A stretch of DNA of 52,027 bases from contig NZ_LZFW01000006.1 of assembly GCF_001676025.1 (NCBI RefSeq), positions 58,030 to 110,056 on the forward strand. The letters are read 5' to 3'. The notes under the pieces were generated by a model. It made no database searches. It saw nothing but the letters and a program-made list of their open reading frames with translations, and had not been told where the DNA came from. Positions 38,542 through 47,480 of this stretch are shown here, piece after piece. Numbering within the stretch: position 1 is the first letter of the stretch; each line of letters opens with the position of its first letter. The stretch comes from Vibrio sp. UCD-FRSSP16_30. GTDB lineage: Bacteria; Pseudomonadota; Gammaproteobacteria; Enterobacterales; Vibrionaceae. The translations under genes were made by a program, and so were the position numbers.

Positions 38542-38991
38542 ATGACAACAAAATCACGTGTTCTACTCCTAAATGGTCCAAACTTAAACCTGCTCGGTAA
38601 ACGAGAACCTGAAGTGTACGGTTACGCCACACTTGATGACATAGTTGAAGACCTAAAAAAACAAGCCATGCAAAACGGTATAGAGCTCACTCATATCCAG
38701 TCCAATCGTGAATATGAGCTAATAGAGGCTATCCACAATGCTATGGGAGAGATTGATTTTATCATCATCAACCCTGCCGCTTTCACTCATACCAGTGTTG
38801 CATTAAGAGATGCATTGCTTGGCGTGAGCATTCCATTTATTGAAGTTCACCTATCTAACGTACATGCCAGAGAGCCATTTCGTCATCATTCCTACCTATC
38901 TGATAAAGCAGTTGGGGTGATTTGCGGGCTAGGCGCTCAAGGCTACAATTTCGCACTGTCTGCAGCTAAGCATCATCTGCAGACAAAATAA
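38542..38991 (+). CDS. aroQ: Type II 3-dehydroquinate dehydratase
   Basis: Dehydrates 3-dehydroquinate in the shikimate pathway. With the start at [19 protein letters not shown] the protein is 149 residues, the usual type II size; a start six codons upstream has no ribosome site. The catalytic tyrosine is in the [10 protein letters not shown] lid loop, and NPAAFTHTS and [17 protein letters not shown] are intact. Upstream of accBC, as in other Vibrio. Confidence 0.96.
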   Translation: MTTKSRVLLLNGPNLNLLGKREPEVYGYATLDDIVEDLKKQAMQNGIELTHIQSNREYELIEAIHNAMGEIDFIIINPAAFTHTSVALRDALLGVSIPFIEVHLSNVHAREPFRHHSYLSDKAVGVICGLGAQGYNFALSAAKHHLQTK

Positions 38992-39043
38992 ATCTAAGCC
39001 AACTCGATAACCTCGAGCGGCCAACACAGACAAGAGAAAAATC

Positions 39044-39499
39044 ATGGATATTCGCAAAATAAAGAAGCTAATCGAACTAGTTGAAGAGTCGGGAATTGCA
39101 GAACTTGAGATTTCTGAAGGTGAAGAATCAGTACGTATTAGCCGTCACGGCAATGCGCCTGTAGCACCATTCCAATATGCAGCGCCTGCTCCTGTAGCCG
39201 CTCCTGCACCGGTAGCCGCTCCAGTAGCTGCGCCAGTAGTAGAAGCAGCAGCACCTGTTGAAACAGGTCATAAAGTTCTTTCACCTATGGTTGGTACTTT
39301 CTACCGCGCTCCTGGTCCAGACACTAAATCTTTTGTCGAAGTAGGCCAAACGGTATCTGAAGGTGACACTATTTGTATTGTTGAAGCTATGAAAATGATG
39401 AACCAGATCGAAGCTGATAAATCAGGTGTCGTGACTGCGATTCTTGTTGACGATGGTGCTCCGATAGAATTTGACCAAGCACTGATCGTTATCGAATAA
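39044..39499 (+). CDS. accB: Biotin carboxyl carrier protein of acetyl-CoA carboxylase
   Basis: Carries biotin between AccC and AccAD in fatty-acid synthesis. The 151-residue protein has an N-terminal helix region, a Pro/Ala/Val linker (about 40-72, repeats of PVAAP) and the biotinyl domain with Lys117 in the EAMKMMN motif. It lies 14 bases before accC. Confidence 0.98.
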   Translation: MDIRKIKKLIELVEESGIAELEISEGEESVRISRHGNAPVAPFQYAAPAPVAAPAPVAAPVAAPVVEAAAPVETGHKVLSPMVGTFYRAPGPDTKSFVEVGQTVSEGDTICIVEAMKMMNQIEADKSGVVTAILVDDGAPIEFDQALIVIE

Positions 39500-39513
39500 T
39501 TGAGGTCCACACT

Positions 39514-40857
39514 ATGCTAGACAAATTAGTCATCGCGAACCGAGGCGAAATTGCGCTTCGTATTCTTCGCGCATGTAAAGAGCTAGGTATCAAAACCGTA
39601 GCCGTTCACTCAACAGCTGACCGTGATCTTAAACACGTACTTCTTGCTGATGAGTCAATCTGTATCGGTCCTGCTCGAGGCATTGACAGCTACCTAAACA
39701 TTCCTCGCATTATTTCAGCGGCGGAAGTATCAGGCGCTGTTGCTATTCACCCAGGTTACGGTTTCTTATCTGAGAATGCTGACTTTGCTGAACAAGTAGA
39801 AAAATCAGGCTTCATTTTCGTTGGTCCAAAAGCTGAAACTATCCGCATCATGGGTGATAAAGTTGCAGCTATCAACGCAATGAAAAAAGCTGGTGTTCCT
39901 TGTGTTCCAGGTTCTGACGGCCCTCTTGATGACAACGCATCAACAAACAAATCTCATGCTAAACGCATCGGTTACCCAGTGATCATCAAAGCCTCTGGTG
40001 GCGGCGGTGGTCGTGGTATGCGCGTTGTACGTGCTGAAGCAGATCTAATTGAAGCAATTGCTATGACTCGTGCAGAAGCAAAAGCGGCCTTCAACAACGA
40101 CGTTGTTTACATGGAGAAATACCTTGAAAACCCTCGTCACGTTGAAGTTCAGATTATTGCTGATGGCCAAGGTGGCGCAATTCACCTAGGTGAGCGTGAC
40201 TGCTCTATGCAACGTCGTCACCAAAAAGTAGTTGAAGAAGCTCCAGCACCGGGTATCACTGATGATATGCGTAAGTATATCGGTGAGCGTTGTACGCGTG
40301 CTTGTGTTGAAATCAACTACCGCGGCGCAGGTACTTTTGAGTTCCTATACGAAAACGGCGAGTTCTACTTCATTGAAATGAACACCCGTATTCAGGTAGA
40401 GCACCCAGTAACAGAAATGGTTACCGGCGTTGACCTAATCAAAGAGCAGCTTCGTGTTGCAGCAGGTCAACCTCTATCATTTACTCAAGATGATATCAAA
40501 CTGCGCGGCCACTCTATCGAATGTCGTATCAACGCAGAAGATCCTGAACGTTTCCTACCATGCCCTGGTAAAATTGAGCGCTTCCATGCTCCAGGCGGTA
40601 TGGGTGTTCGTTGGGAATCTCACATCTACTCAGGTTACACAGTGCCACCTCATTACGATTCAATGATTGGTAAACTGATCACCTTTGGTGAGAACCGTGA
40701 CGTTGCGATTGCACGCATGAAAAATGCATTAAGCGAAATGATTATTGAGGGCATCAAAACAAACGTGCCATTACAACTTGAAATCATGAATGACGAGAAT
40801 TTCCAACACGGTGGTGCAAACATCCACTACCTAGAGAAGAAACTCGGTCTTCAATAA
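39514..40857 (+). CDS. accC: Biotin carboxylase subunit of acetyl-CoA carboxylase
   Basis: ATP-grasp enzyme that carboxylates biotin on AccB. The 447-residue protein has the glycine-rich ATP loop [25 protein letters not shown], and the catalytic [14 protein letters not shown] segment. GAGGT precedes its ATG. A strong terminator follows, so accBC end here. Confidence 0.98.
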   Translation: MLDKLVIANRGEIALRILRACKELGIKTVAVHSTADRDLKHVLLADESICIGPARGIDSYLNIPRIISAAEVSGAVAIHPGYGFLSENADFAEQVEKSGFIFVGPKAETIRIMGDKVAAINAMKKAGVPCVPGSDGPLDDNASTNKSHAKRIGYPVIIKASGGGGGRGMRVVRAEADLIEAIAMTRAEAKAAFNNDVVYMEKYLENPRHVEVQIIADGQGGAIHLGERDCSMQRRHQKVVEEAPAPGITDDMRKYIGERCTRACVEINYRGAGTFEFLYENGEFYFIEMNTRIQVEHPVTEMVTGVDLIKEQLRVAAGQPLSFTQDDIKLRGHSIECRINAEDPERFLPCPGKIERFHAPGGMGVRWESHIYSGYTVPPHYDSMIGKLITFGENRDVAIARMKNALSEMIIEGIKTNVPLQLEIMNDENFQHGGANIHYLEKKLGLQ

Positions 40858-40897
40858 TACCAAGCTAATTTGGTAATACGCTTTAACGCGCAATTAT

Positions 40898-40940
40898 AAG
40901 GGTCACAGCCAAGCTATTGGCTGTGACCCTTTTTCTTTCC
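40898..40940 (+). terminator. Terminator of accBC
   Basis: A perfect 15-bp stem (40898-40912 with 40917-40931) with a tetraloop and a T-run. Confidence 0.93.
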
Positions 40941-41006
40941 ATAGATGAAGTTGGTTAAAATTACTGCTAAAATCCACGCCAATCATCAAAACTCAGAGTG
41001 AACTCC

Positions 41007-41897
41007 ATGCCTTGGATTCAAATCAAACTTAATGCTACTGACAAAAACGCTGAACAAATCAGTGATATGTTAGTGGAACAAACCGCAGCCCTTTCCGTTA
41101 CTTTCTTGGACGCTAAAGATACGCCTATATTCGAGCCACTGCCCGGTGAAACTCGCTTATGGGGTGATATTGATATTCTTGCGTTATACGATGCAGAAGC
41201 CGATACACAATGGATTATCAGCCAGATAAAGGCGAGCAATCTTCTTGAAGATGGATTTGCACATAAAATTGAGCAGCTTGAAGATAAAGACTGGGAACGT
41301 GAGTGGATGGATAACTTCCACCCAATGAAGTTTGGTGAGCGTCTATGGGTTTGCCCTAGCTGGCGTGATGTTCCAGATCCAGATGCAGTTAATGTCATGC
41401 TTGACCCAGGCCTAGCCTTTGGCACAGGCACGCACCCAACAACATCACTTTGTTTAGAGTGGCTTGAAGGATTAGATCTTAAAGACAAAACAGTGGTCGA
41501 TTTTGGTTGTGGTTCCGGCATCCTTGCGATCGCCGCGATCAAACTTGGCGCTAAAAAAGTTATCGGGATCGACATCGATCCACAGGCGATCGTCGCTTCA
41601 ACCGATAATGCTGGGCGTAATGGTGTAAAAGATCAGTTAGAACTATTCTTGCCTCAAGACCAACCAGAAGGGCTGATTGCCGATGTCGTGGTCGCTAATA
41701 TCTTAGCTGGACCATTGCGTGATCTCTCTGGTGTTATCAAGTCTCTAGTAAAAGAAAACGGCGAACTAGCCATGTCTGGTGTTCTCGATACACAAGCAGA
41801 AGACGTAGCAAACTATTACCGTGATCAGTTTGATATAAACCCAATTGCAGAGATGCAAGAGTGGTGTCGCGTCTCTGGAAAAAAGCACTCTAGTTGA
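41007..41897 (+). CDS. prmA: Ribosomal protein L11 methyltransferase PrmA
   Basis: Trimethylates ribosomal protein L11. The ATG at 41007 gives [11 protein letters not shown] (296 residues, near the E. coli 293); a GTG three codons upstream is less likely. The N-terminal L11-binding domain is followed by the SAM-binding [15 protein letters not shown] motif, GIDIDPQA and the NILAGPL catalytic segment. The dusB-fis operon follows with its own promoter. Confidence 0.95.
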   Translation: MPWIQIKLNATDKNAEQISDMLVEQTAALSVTFLDAKDTPIFEPLPGETRLWGDIDILALYDAEADTQWIISQIKASNLLEDGFAHKIEQLEDKDWEREWMDNFHPMKFGERLWVCPSWRDVPDPDAVNVMLDPGLAFGTGTHPTTSLCLEWLEGLDLKDKTVVDFGCGSGILAIAAIKLGAKKVIGIDIDPQAIVASTDNAGRNGVKDQLELFLPQDQPEGLIADVVVANILAGPLRDLSGVIKSLVKENGELAMSGVLDTQAEDVANYYRDQFDINPIAEMQEWCRVSGKKHSS

Positions 41898-41966
41898 GTC
41901 ACATCAAAATTTGAGCAAAAAACATTCAATTTAACGAATATTTTTTGAAATGCTCAAATATTAGGC

Positions 41967-42003
41967 TTTTCACGCGACCAAAAAATGCGTAAAATGCGCG
42001 CCC
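41967..42003 (+). promoter_or_regulatory. Candidate dusB-fis promoter with a GC-rich discriminator
   Basis: TTTTCA (41967-41972), 17 bp, TAAAAT (41990-41995), then GCGCGCCC. A GC-rich discriminator next to the -10 is the mark of stringently controlled promoters such as fis in E. coli. Confidence 0.6.
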
Positions 42004-42028
42004 TTGCTGTTAATAATGTGACCATGAT

Positions 42029-42997
42029 TTGAAAATCGGTAAATACCAACTTAAGAATAATTTGATTGTAGCACCTATGGCGGGAGTTACAGATAGACCG
42101 TTTCGAGAGTTGTGTCTACGGTATGGTGCTGGTATGGCTGTCAGTGAAATGATGCTTGCCAACCCTAAAACATGGAATACGTCAAAATCACTGCAACGAA
42201 GAGTACATGAAGCCGAATCGGGCATTCGCTCAGTACAGATTGCAGGATCAGATCCACAATTAATGGCAGCAGCGGCACAATTTAATGTTGAAAGCGGTGC
42301 GCAAATCATCGATATCAATATGGGTTGTCCAGCTAAAAAAGTGAACAAAAAACTAGCCGGTTCAGCACTACTAAAGCATCCAGAGCTTGTTCAACAAATT
42401 CTGAAAGCGGTGGTAGATGCGGTTGATGTCCCTGTGACACTAAAAACCAGAACCGGTTGGGACATAGAACATAAGAACTGTGTCGAAATCGCTAAAATGG
42501 CCGAAGACTGCGGCATACAAGCCCTCGCCTTACATGGTAGGACGCGTACTTGTATGTACAAGGGAGAGGCAGAATATGAAAGCATCAGAGCAGTTAAGCA
42601 AGCTATTTCAATACCTGTTATCGCCAATGGCGATATAGATAGCCCAGAAAAAGCAAAGCATGTACTGGAATTTACCGGTGCAGACGCCTTGATGATTGGT
42701 CGTCCCGCCCAGGGTCGTCCGTGGATTTTTCAAGAAATCCAACACTATTTAGAACACGGCACCACGATGTCTGAGCCTCCTATACAGGAAGTAAAAGATA
42801 TCATGCTTGGTCACGTTCATGAGCTTCACCTATTTTATGGTGAGTTCTTAGGTCCGCGCATTGCACGAAAGCATGTGGGTTGGTACTTAAAAGAGCATGA
42901 ACAAGCGCGTGAGTTTCGCCGTATCTTTAATGCTATCGAAGTTGCTCAAGAGCAATTAGACGCATTAGAAGAGTATTTCAATTCCTATCGCAGATAG
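42029..42997 (+). CDS. dusB: tRNA-dihydrouridine synthase B
   Basis: FMN-dependent reduction of a specific uridine in tRNA. The 322-residue TIM barrel has [13 protein letters not shown] (15-27), the catalytic Cys100 in [14 protein letters not shown], and HGRTR. The only in-frame start compatible with the family N-terminus ([11 protein letters not shown]) is TTG, as a stop lies four codons upstream in the same frame. An ATG just before it opens a two-codon frame whose TGA overlaps the TTG. fis follows as in E. coli. Confidence 0.95.
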   Translation: MKIGKYQLKNNLIVAPMAGVTDRPFRELCLRYGAGMAVSEMMLANPKTWNTSKSLQRRVHEAESGIRSVQIAGSDPQLMAAAAQFNVESGAQIIDINMGCPAKKVNKKLAGSALLKHPELVQQILKAVVDAVDVPVTLKTRTGWDIEHKNCVEIAKMAEDCGIQALALHGRTRTCMYKGEAEYESIRAVKQAISIPVIANGDIDSPEKAKHVLEFTGADALMIGRPAQGRPWIFQEIQHYLEHGTTMSEPPIQEVKDIMLGHVHELHLFYGEFLGPRIARKHVGWYLKEHEQAREFRRIFNAIEVAQEQLDALEEYFNSYRR

Positions 42998-43039
42998 GGA
43001 TATGGTTGCATTATAATTACGAGAAGAGCTAGACTGAAT

Positions 43040-43336
43040 ATGTTCGAACAAAACCTGACTTCTGAAGCACTAACAGTTACTACTGTAACTGCCCAAGACC
43101 AAATCGCGCAAAAACCACTTCGCGACTCAGTAAAAGTTTCAGTAAAAAACTACCTTGCACAATTAAACGGTCAGGATGTAGACGACCTTTATGAGTTAGT
43201 ACTAGCTGAGGTTGAACAACCACTACTAGACATGATCATGCAATACACTCGCGGCAACCAAACTCGCGCTGCATCTATGATGGGTATCAACCGTGGTACA
43301 CTTCGTAAGAAACTTAAAAAATACGGCATGAATTAA
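43040..43336 (+). CDS. fis: DNA-binding protein Fis
   Basis: Nucleoid protein that bends DNA and activates rRNA promoters. Its 98 residues match the family length, with the beta-hairpin arm and dimer helices in the first 70 residues and the helix-turn-helix [20 protein letters not shown] at 76-95. 42 bp after dusB, followed by its own terminator. Confidence 0.98.
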   Translation: MFEQNLTSEALTVTTVTAQDQIAQKPLRDSVKVSVKNYLAQLNGQDVDDLYELVLAEVEQPLLDMIMQYTRGNQTRAASMMGINRGTLRKKLKKYGMN

Positions 43337-43362
43337 TAGAAATTATTCAAGCTTATGAATTT

Positions 43363-43399
43363 AAAAGGTTTATCATTTTTTGATAAACCTTTTTTTTGA
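43363..43399 (+). terminator. Terminator of dusB-fis
   Basis: AAAAGGTTTATCA pairs with TGATAAACCTTTT across a T-rich loop and runs into eight T. Confidence 0.92.
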
Positions 43400-43411
43400 T
43401 CTTAACCAAAC

Positions 43412-43450
43412 AAAAATGATCTTCCAATATTTCATTTTTATAGTTATTGA
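43412..43450 (+). repeat. Intergenic direct repeat, copy 1
   Basis: A 39-base unit beginning AAAAATGATC and ending ATAGTTATTGA. Copy 2 starts 88 bases later and matches at about 31 of 39 positions. Not protein-coding. Confidence 0.7.
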
Positions 43451-43499
43451 TTTTGCATAAGCAGAAAGCATGCACAGCTGTTCAACCATAATAAACACT

Positions 43500-43538
43500 A
43501 AAAATGATCACCAAGCATTTCATAAATATAGTTATTGA
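43500..43538 (+). repeat. Intergenic direct repeat, copy 2
   Basis: Second copy of the 39-base unit; differences cluster in the middle and around the TTTT/AAAT segment. An AGCTGTnCA string also recurs after each copy (43477 and 43557), so the duplicated unit may be longer and diverged. Confidence 0.7.
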
Positions 43539-43635
43539 GCTTACCCTACCAAAATAGCTGTACACCTATTTTAGGGGATGGTTACATCATGATCGATGAT
43601 GCTTTGCTGTTCTCTATCATTCAAAAACCAAGACA

Positions 43636-43664
43636 TAAAAAAGACCTACTGAAATCAGCAGGCC
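43636..43664 (-). terminator. Terminator of the zntR-permease operon
   Basis: On the minus strand GGCCTGCTGA pairs with TCAGTAGGTC using two G-U pairs and is followed by TTTTTT. Confidence 0.8.
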
Positions 43665-43694
43665 TTAATCCATATCTATGATGGTAATAGCGAG

Positions 43695-44879
43695 TTAACG
43701 ACTCAACAGTGCCGTAGCTTTACTAGCGTAATGACGAAGCATAAGAAGCGCTAACACTATCGCAGATGAAATACTTAACCAATGAGGCAATACTTCGTGC
43801 TCTCCCGCGCTTAGTGACTGAACAGAGAATCCATAAGTTGAGACTAAGTAGTCTGTTGCAAGGCCAAATACGATTGCAGTACCTACTACCCCAACCAGAT
43901 AAGCAAATAAAGAACGCATACCTAGCTCTTTACCAACAACACCTAAAGTCGCGACATTCGTTGCCGGGCCTGCCAGCATAAATACTAATACAGCTCCTGG
44001 GCTAATCCCTGACATAAGCAGTCCTGCGGCAATGGGTGTAGAAGCAGTGGCACAAATGTACATAGGAACACTAATTGCCACCATGAGCAGCATGCTCCAA
44101 ATCGTCCCACCCCACTGAGCAAGAAAATCAGTTTCTATGTACGTTTGCACTAAAGCGGCAAAGATCAAACCAATGATCAACCAAGTACTAATGTCCCTTA
44201 CTAAATCTGTCGCAGCAAAACTGACACCTGACTTAAATTTTTGCACAGCCGATTTATTAGAAACTGTCGATGCAGAAGAACAACCGCCAGATTTTTTTGA
44301 GCTTAGATTTGATGAACTCGATTTTGATGAGCTAGAACAACAAGATGATTTAACCGGCTCGGAAACAACTGGAGCTGCAACAGTGGTACTGGGTGATTGG
44401 CTTTTAGAAGAACAGCATGATGTTTGTTTTTTAGTTGAGCAGCATGAAGAAGCAGCTGATTCTAATTGAGCTTTAGATTGTTCATCTTCTTTACCCACTA
44501 ATAAGCCAGCAACGATAGCACTGGTAATGGCGGCAATCGGTCTGATTATCGCCATAAAAGGTCCAAGTAATGCGTATGAGACCGAAACTGAATCTATGCC
44601 GGTCTCAGGTGTAGCAACTAAAAACGAGGTGGTTGCACTTTTTGAAGCGCCACTGCGACGTAAGCCGAGCGCCGCTGGTATCACACCGCAAGAACAAAGA
44701 GGTAAAGGCGCGCCAATAAAAGCCGCTTTGATTGTAGTTTTGGCCCCTTTACCGCCTAAATGTTTTGCTAATAGATCGGTTGGTACCCACTCTTTTAATA
44801 GTCCTGCGACCATTAGTCCTAATAACATCCAAAAGCCTGACTCTATAAACAAGTCGACAAAGTTACCTATAAAATTCAC
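43695..44879 (-). CDS. SO_0444-type Cu/Zn efflux permease
   Basis: Polytopic inner-membrane permease of the ArsP-like DUF318 family, annotated elsewhere as a Cu/Zn exporter. The 394 residues have about eight membrane segments. The first half carries PLPLCSCGVIPAALGLRRSG with Cys62 and Cys64 and the ATPETG motif; the second carries CATASTPIAAG and AGPATNVATL. Between the halves (about 130-215) is a Ser/Cys-rich linker with CC pairs at 146-147, 155-156 and 180-181 and Cys200, apt for soft-metal binding. It overlaps the end of zntR by four bases. Confidence 0.87.
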   Translation of the reverse strand: MNFIGNFVDLFIESGFWMLLGLMVAGLLKEWVPTDLLAKHLGGKGAKTTIKAAFIGAPLPLCSCGVIPAALGLRRSGASKSATTSFLVATPETGIDSVSVSYALLGPFMAIIRPIAAITSAIVAGLLVGKEDEQSKAQLESAASSCCSTKKQTSCCSSKSQSPSTTVAAPVVSEPVKSSCCSSSSKSSSSNLSSKKSGGCSSASTVSNKSAVQKFKSGVSFAATDLVRDISTWLIIGLIFAALVQTYIETDFLAQWGGTIWSMLLMVAISVPMYICATASTPIAAGLLMSGISPGAVLVFMLAGPATNVATLGVVGKELGMRSLFAYLVGVVGTAIVFGLATDYLVSTYGFSVQSLSAGEHEVLPHWLSISSAIVLALLMLRHYASKATALLSR

Positions 44880-45304
44880 TTCGCTTCCTCTCTAACATCA
44901 CAATCAGCACTGTCTAATGCTTCTAAAATAGAGCAGTGAGTCGCTGGTTCATCGCCACCACAACAAGAAGCACTTAACTTAGTTAATGAGCTTTGAAATA
45001 CCTGCAATTCACGTATTTTTTCTTCAACTTGAGCCAATTTAATATCAACGATTTCCTTGGCTTCATGGCAACTATAATCGTCTCGTGCAATTTGGATTGA
45101 TAATAAATCTTCAATCTCAGTTAGTGTAAAACCCACCTTTTTTGCACGAATAATAAAACCAAGTTTATCCACATCTTTATCGGTGTATACTCGATAACCA
45201 CCTGCACTGCGCGAGGTAGCTTTTAGTAATCCGTGCTTTTCATAGAAGCGTAAGGTGTCTGGCTTTAAGTTAAACTGCTTTGCCAACTCTCCAATTCTAT
45301 ACAT
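44876..45304 (-). CDS. zntR: ZntR-like MerR-family metal regulator
   Basis: MerR-type activator responding to Zn2+-like ions. The N-terminal winged helix (MYRIGELAKQ to about 70) and dimer coil precede the metal site. Starting at this ATG, numbering matches E. coli ZntR: Cys79, Cys114-Cys115 and Cys124 in CCGGDEPATHCSILEAL. The fifth ligand, His119 in E. coli, is displaced: position 119 is Glu and a His lies at 123. An ATG four codons upstream is possible. The permease follows with a four-base overlap. Confidence 0.85.
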   Translation of the reverse strand: MYRIGELAKQFNLKPDTLRFYEKHGLLKATSRSAGGYRVYTDKDVDKLGFIIRAKKVGFTLTEIEDLLSIQIARDDYSCHEAKEIVDIKLAQVEEKIRELQVFQSSLTKLSASCCGGDEPATHCSILEALDSADCDVREEAK

Positions 45305-45337
45305 TTTAATACTCATAAATTGACTATCACTACCCTA

Positions 45338-45369
45338 AGTATAAACCTTAGATGTAACTCCAAGGTCAA
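45338..45369 (-). promoter_or_regulatory. MerR-type promoter/operator of zntR-permease
   Basis: On the minus strand TTGACC (-35, 45364-45369) and TATACT (-10, 45338-45343) are separated by 20 bp, the over-long spacer typical of MerR-activated promoters. An inverted repeat, ACCTTGGA-N6-TCTAAGGT (45345-45366), fills the spacer with 7 of 8 positions paired. Confidence 0.85.
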
Positions 45370-45751
45370 GCTTCTATGTAAATAAAAACAGTTAATAAAA
45401 ACAGCCATTATGTTTAAGTTGTATTTTCTTCACTTTGCACTCCAATGACCCTCAAATGAGAGTTTTTTACAATAAAATGCAAATGCCAAACGATTGCGCG
45501 AGCTTTTTAGTAAATTATTCGCTAGAATACGCGCCATTAGAATTGATGAAATTTTGCACGCGAAAGGTTTTTGTCAAAGTAGTTTAATAGTCTTAGTTCA
45601 GACTCTATTTTAATAAACATCTTTTCATCCAACTTGATTCCAAAATCAGCAGATGTTGTGAGGATGCGCCATACCATCAAGGTAATGATTCGGGGCTTCT
45701 TCTTCACTCTGCGATAGCGGATAATTTTAAGTACTTGAGGAATATGGAAGC
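45370..45751 (+). other. Regulatory region and leader upstream of purH
   Basis: About 380 bases. It holds the PurR-like box, a -10 candidate (TAGAAT, 45523-45528) with GC-rich bases after it, and a leader of more than 200 bases before the purH ATG. A 77-codon frame on the opposite strand (45537-45770) is not supported as a gene. Confidence 0.5.
45484..45499 (+). promoter_or_regulatory. PurR-like operator upstream of purHD
   Basis: TGCCAAACGATTGCGC: the core CCAAACGATTGC matches the PurR core GCAAACGTTTGC at 10 of 12 positions. It lies about 25-40 bases upstream of a TAGAAT -10 candidate, a repressing position as in E. coli purHD. Confidence 0.6.
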
Positions 45752-47344
45752 ATGAGTATCGCTCGCCCAATTCGCCGCGCTCTTATCAGCGTATCTGATA
45801 AAACTGGCATCGTAGAGTTTGCTAAAGCACTCGCTGAACGCAATGTTGAACTTCTTTCTACTGGTGGCACAGCTCGCCTACTTGCAGAGCAAGGTCTAGC
45901 TGTGACTGAAGTGTCTGACTACACTGGCTTCCCAGAAATGATGGACGGCCGTGTTAAGACTCTTCACCCTAAAGTACACGGTGGTGTACTGGGTCGTCGT
46001 GGTCAAGATGATGACATCATGGCAAAACACGACATCAAGCCTATCGATATGGTTGTTGTTAACCTATATCCATTTGCTGAAACAGTAGCAAAAGAAGGTT
46101 GTACTCTTGCTGACGCAGTTGAGAACATCGACATCGGTGGTCCAACAATGGTTCGCTCTGCTGCGAAAAACCACAAAGATGTGGCTATCGTAGTGAATGC
46201 ACACGACTACAGCCGTGTTATTACAGAAATGGATAGCAACGAGAAATCTCTAACACTAGACACTCGTTTTGACCTAGCCATTGCTGCATTTGAGCACACC
46301 GCGTCTTATGATGGCATGATTGCTAACTACTTCGGTACTATGGTTCCTTCTTACGGCGACAATAAAGAAGGCGACCAAGAGTCTAAATTCCCTCGCACTT
46401 TCAACCAACAGTTCGAGAAAAAACAAGACATGCGCTACGGTGAAAACAGCCACCAAGCAGCGGCATTCTATGTTGAAGCGAATCCAGAAGAAGCGTCTGT
46501 ATCAACAGCACGTCAAATCCAAGGTAAAGCACTTTCTTATAACAACATTGCTGATACAGATTCAGCACTTGAGTGTGTTAAAGAATTTGATGAACCAGCA
46601 TGTGTCATCGTTAAGCACGCAAACCCATGTGGTGTTGCACTAGGTAAAGACATCCTAGAAGCTTACAACCGTGCATACCAAACCGATCCAACTTCAGCCT
46701 TTGGTGGCATCATTGCATTCAACCAAGAGCTTGATGCAGCAACGGCTACAGCAATCACTGAGCGTCAATTTGTTGAAGTGATTATTGCACCTTCTGTATC
46801 AAAAGAAGCTGCAGAAATCGTAGCTGCTAAGAAGAATCTTCGTCTTCTTGAGTGTGGCGAATGGACAAGCAAAACAACTGGCTTTGACGTGAAACGCGTT
46901 AACGGTGGTCTGCTAGTTCAAGACCGCGACCAAGGCATGGTATCTCAAGATGACCTTACGGTTGTTTCTGAGCGTCAACCAACAGCAGAAGAGCTAAAAG
47001 ATGCATTGTTCTGCTGGAAAGTAGCGAAGTACGTTAAATCTAACGCTATCGTTTACTCTAAAGGCGACATGACTATCGGCGTAGGTGCTGGCCAAATGAG
47101 CCGCGTTTACTCTGCGAAAATTGCAGGTATTAAAGCCGCTGACGAAGGTCTACAAGTTGAAGGTTGCGTAATGGCATCGGATGCTTTCTTCCCATTCCGC
47201 GATGGCATTGATGCAGCAGCAGATGCTGGTATCAAATGCGTTATCCAACCTGGCGGCTCTATGCGTGACCAAGAAGTTATCGATGCAGCTAACGAGTACG
47301 GCATGGCGATGATCTTTACTGGTATGCGTCACTTCCGTCACTAA
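45752..47344 (+). CDS. purH: Bifunctional AICAR formyltransferase / IMP cyclohydrolase
   Basis: Catalyses the last two steps of IMP synthesis. The N-terminal MGS-like cyclohydrolase domain (about 1-200; [28 protein letters not shown]) is followed by the formyltransferase domain (about 200-530; [38 protein letters not shown]). Length 530 is normal. GAGGAATATGGAAGC precedes the ATG. purD follows after a hairpin. Confidence 0.98.
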   Translation: MSIARPIRRALISVSDKTGIVEFAKALAERNVELLSTGGTARLLAEQGLAVTEVSDYTGFPEMMDGRVKTLHPKVHGGVLGRRGQDDDIMAKHDIKPIDMVVVNLYPFAETVAKEGCTLADAVENIDIGGPTMVRSAAKNHKDVAIVVNAHDYSRVITEMDSNEKSLTLDTRFDLAIAAFEHTASYDGMIANYFGTMVPSYGDNKEGDQESKFPRTFNQQFEKKQDMRYGENSHQAAAFYVEANPEEASVSTARQIQGKALSYNNIADTDSALECVKEFDEPACVIVKHANPCGVALGKDILEAYNRAYQTDPTSAFGGIIAFNQELDAATATAITERQFVEVIIAPSVSKEAAEIVAAKKNLRLLECGEWTSKTTGFDVKRVNGGLLVQDRDQGMVSQDDLTVVSERQPTAEELKDALFCWKVAKYVKSNAIVYSKGDMTIGVGAGQMSRVYSAKIAGIKAADEGLQVEGCVMASDAFFPFRDGIDAAADAGIKCVIQPGGSMRDQEVIDAANEYGMAMIFTGMRHFRH

Positions 47345-47359
47345 TATTTCGACACCTTT

Positions 47360-47396
47360 AGCACTGCCGTGATAATCATATTGTCACGGCAGTGCT
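47360..47396 (+). repeat. Perfect hairpin between purH and purD
   Basis: A 13-bp stem, AGCACTGCCGTGA (47360-47372) with 47384-47396, and an 11-base loop. There is no T-run, so it is more likely an mRNA processing or partial-attenuation element than a terminator. Confidence 0.6.
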
Positions 47397-47480
47397 TAGT
47401 TATTGAGATACCGCTTTAATTTCTTTCAAGAGTGTCTTTTCAAGCAGCAAAGACAGCAATTTTTGAGTTAAGGATAATAT

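Larger units (their letters stand above)
43400..43694. other. Intergenic region fis / metal permease
   Basis: About 295 bases without a gene. It contains the two direct-repeat copies, the fis terminator tail and the permease terminator. Confidence 0.6.

Noticed and set aside
43412..43538. Repeat pair as a CRISPR array
   Set aside because: Only two diverged copies, no conserved spacer size beyond one gap, and no cas genes in the window.
45537..45770. 77-codon minus-strand frame over the purH leader and start as a gene
   Set aside because: It overlaps the purH start, has no clear ribosome site, and I recognise no family. Kept only as a finding.
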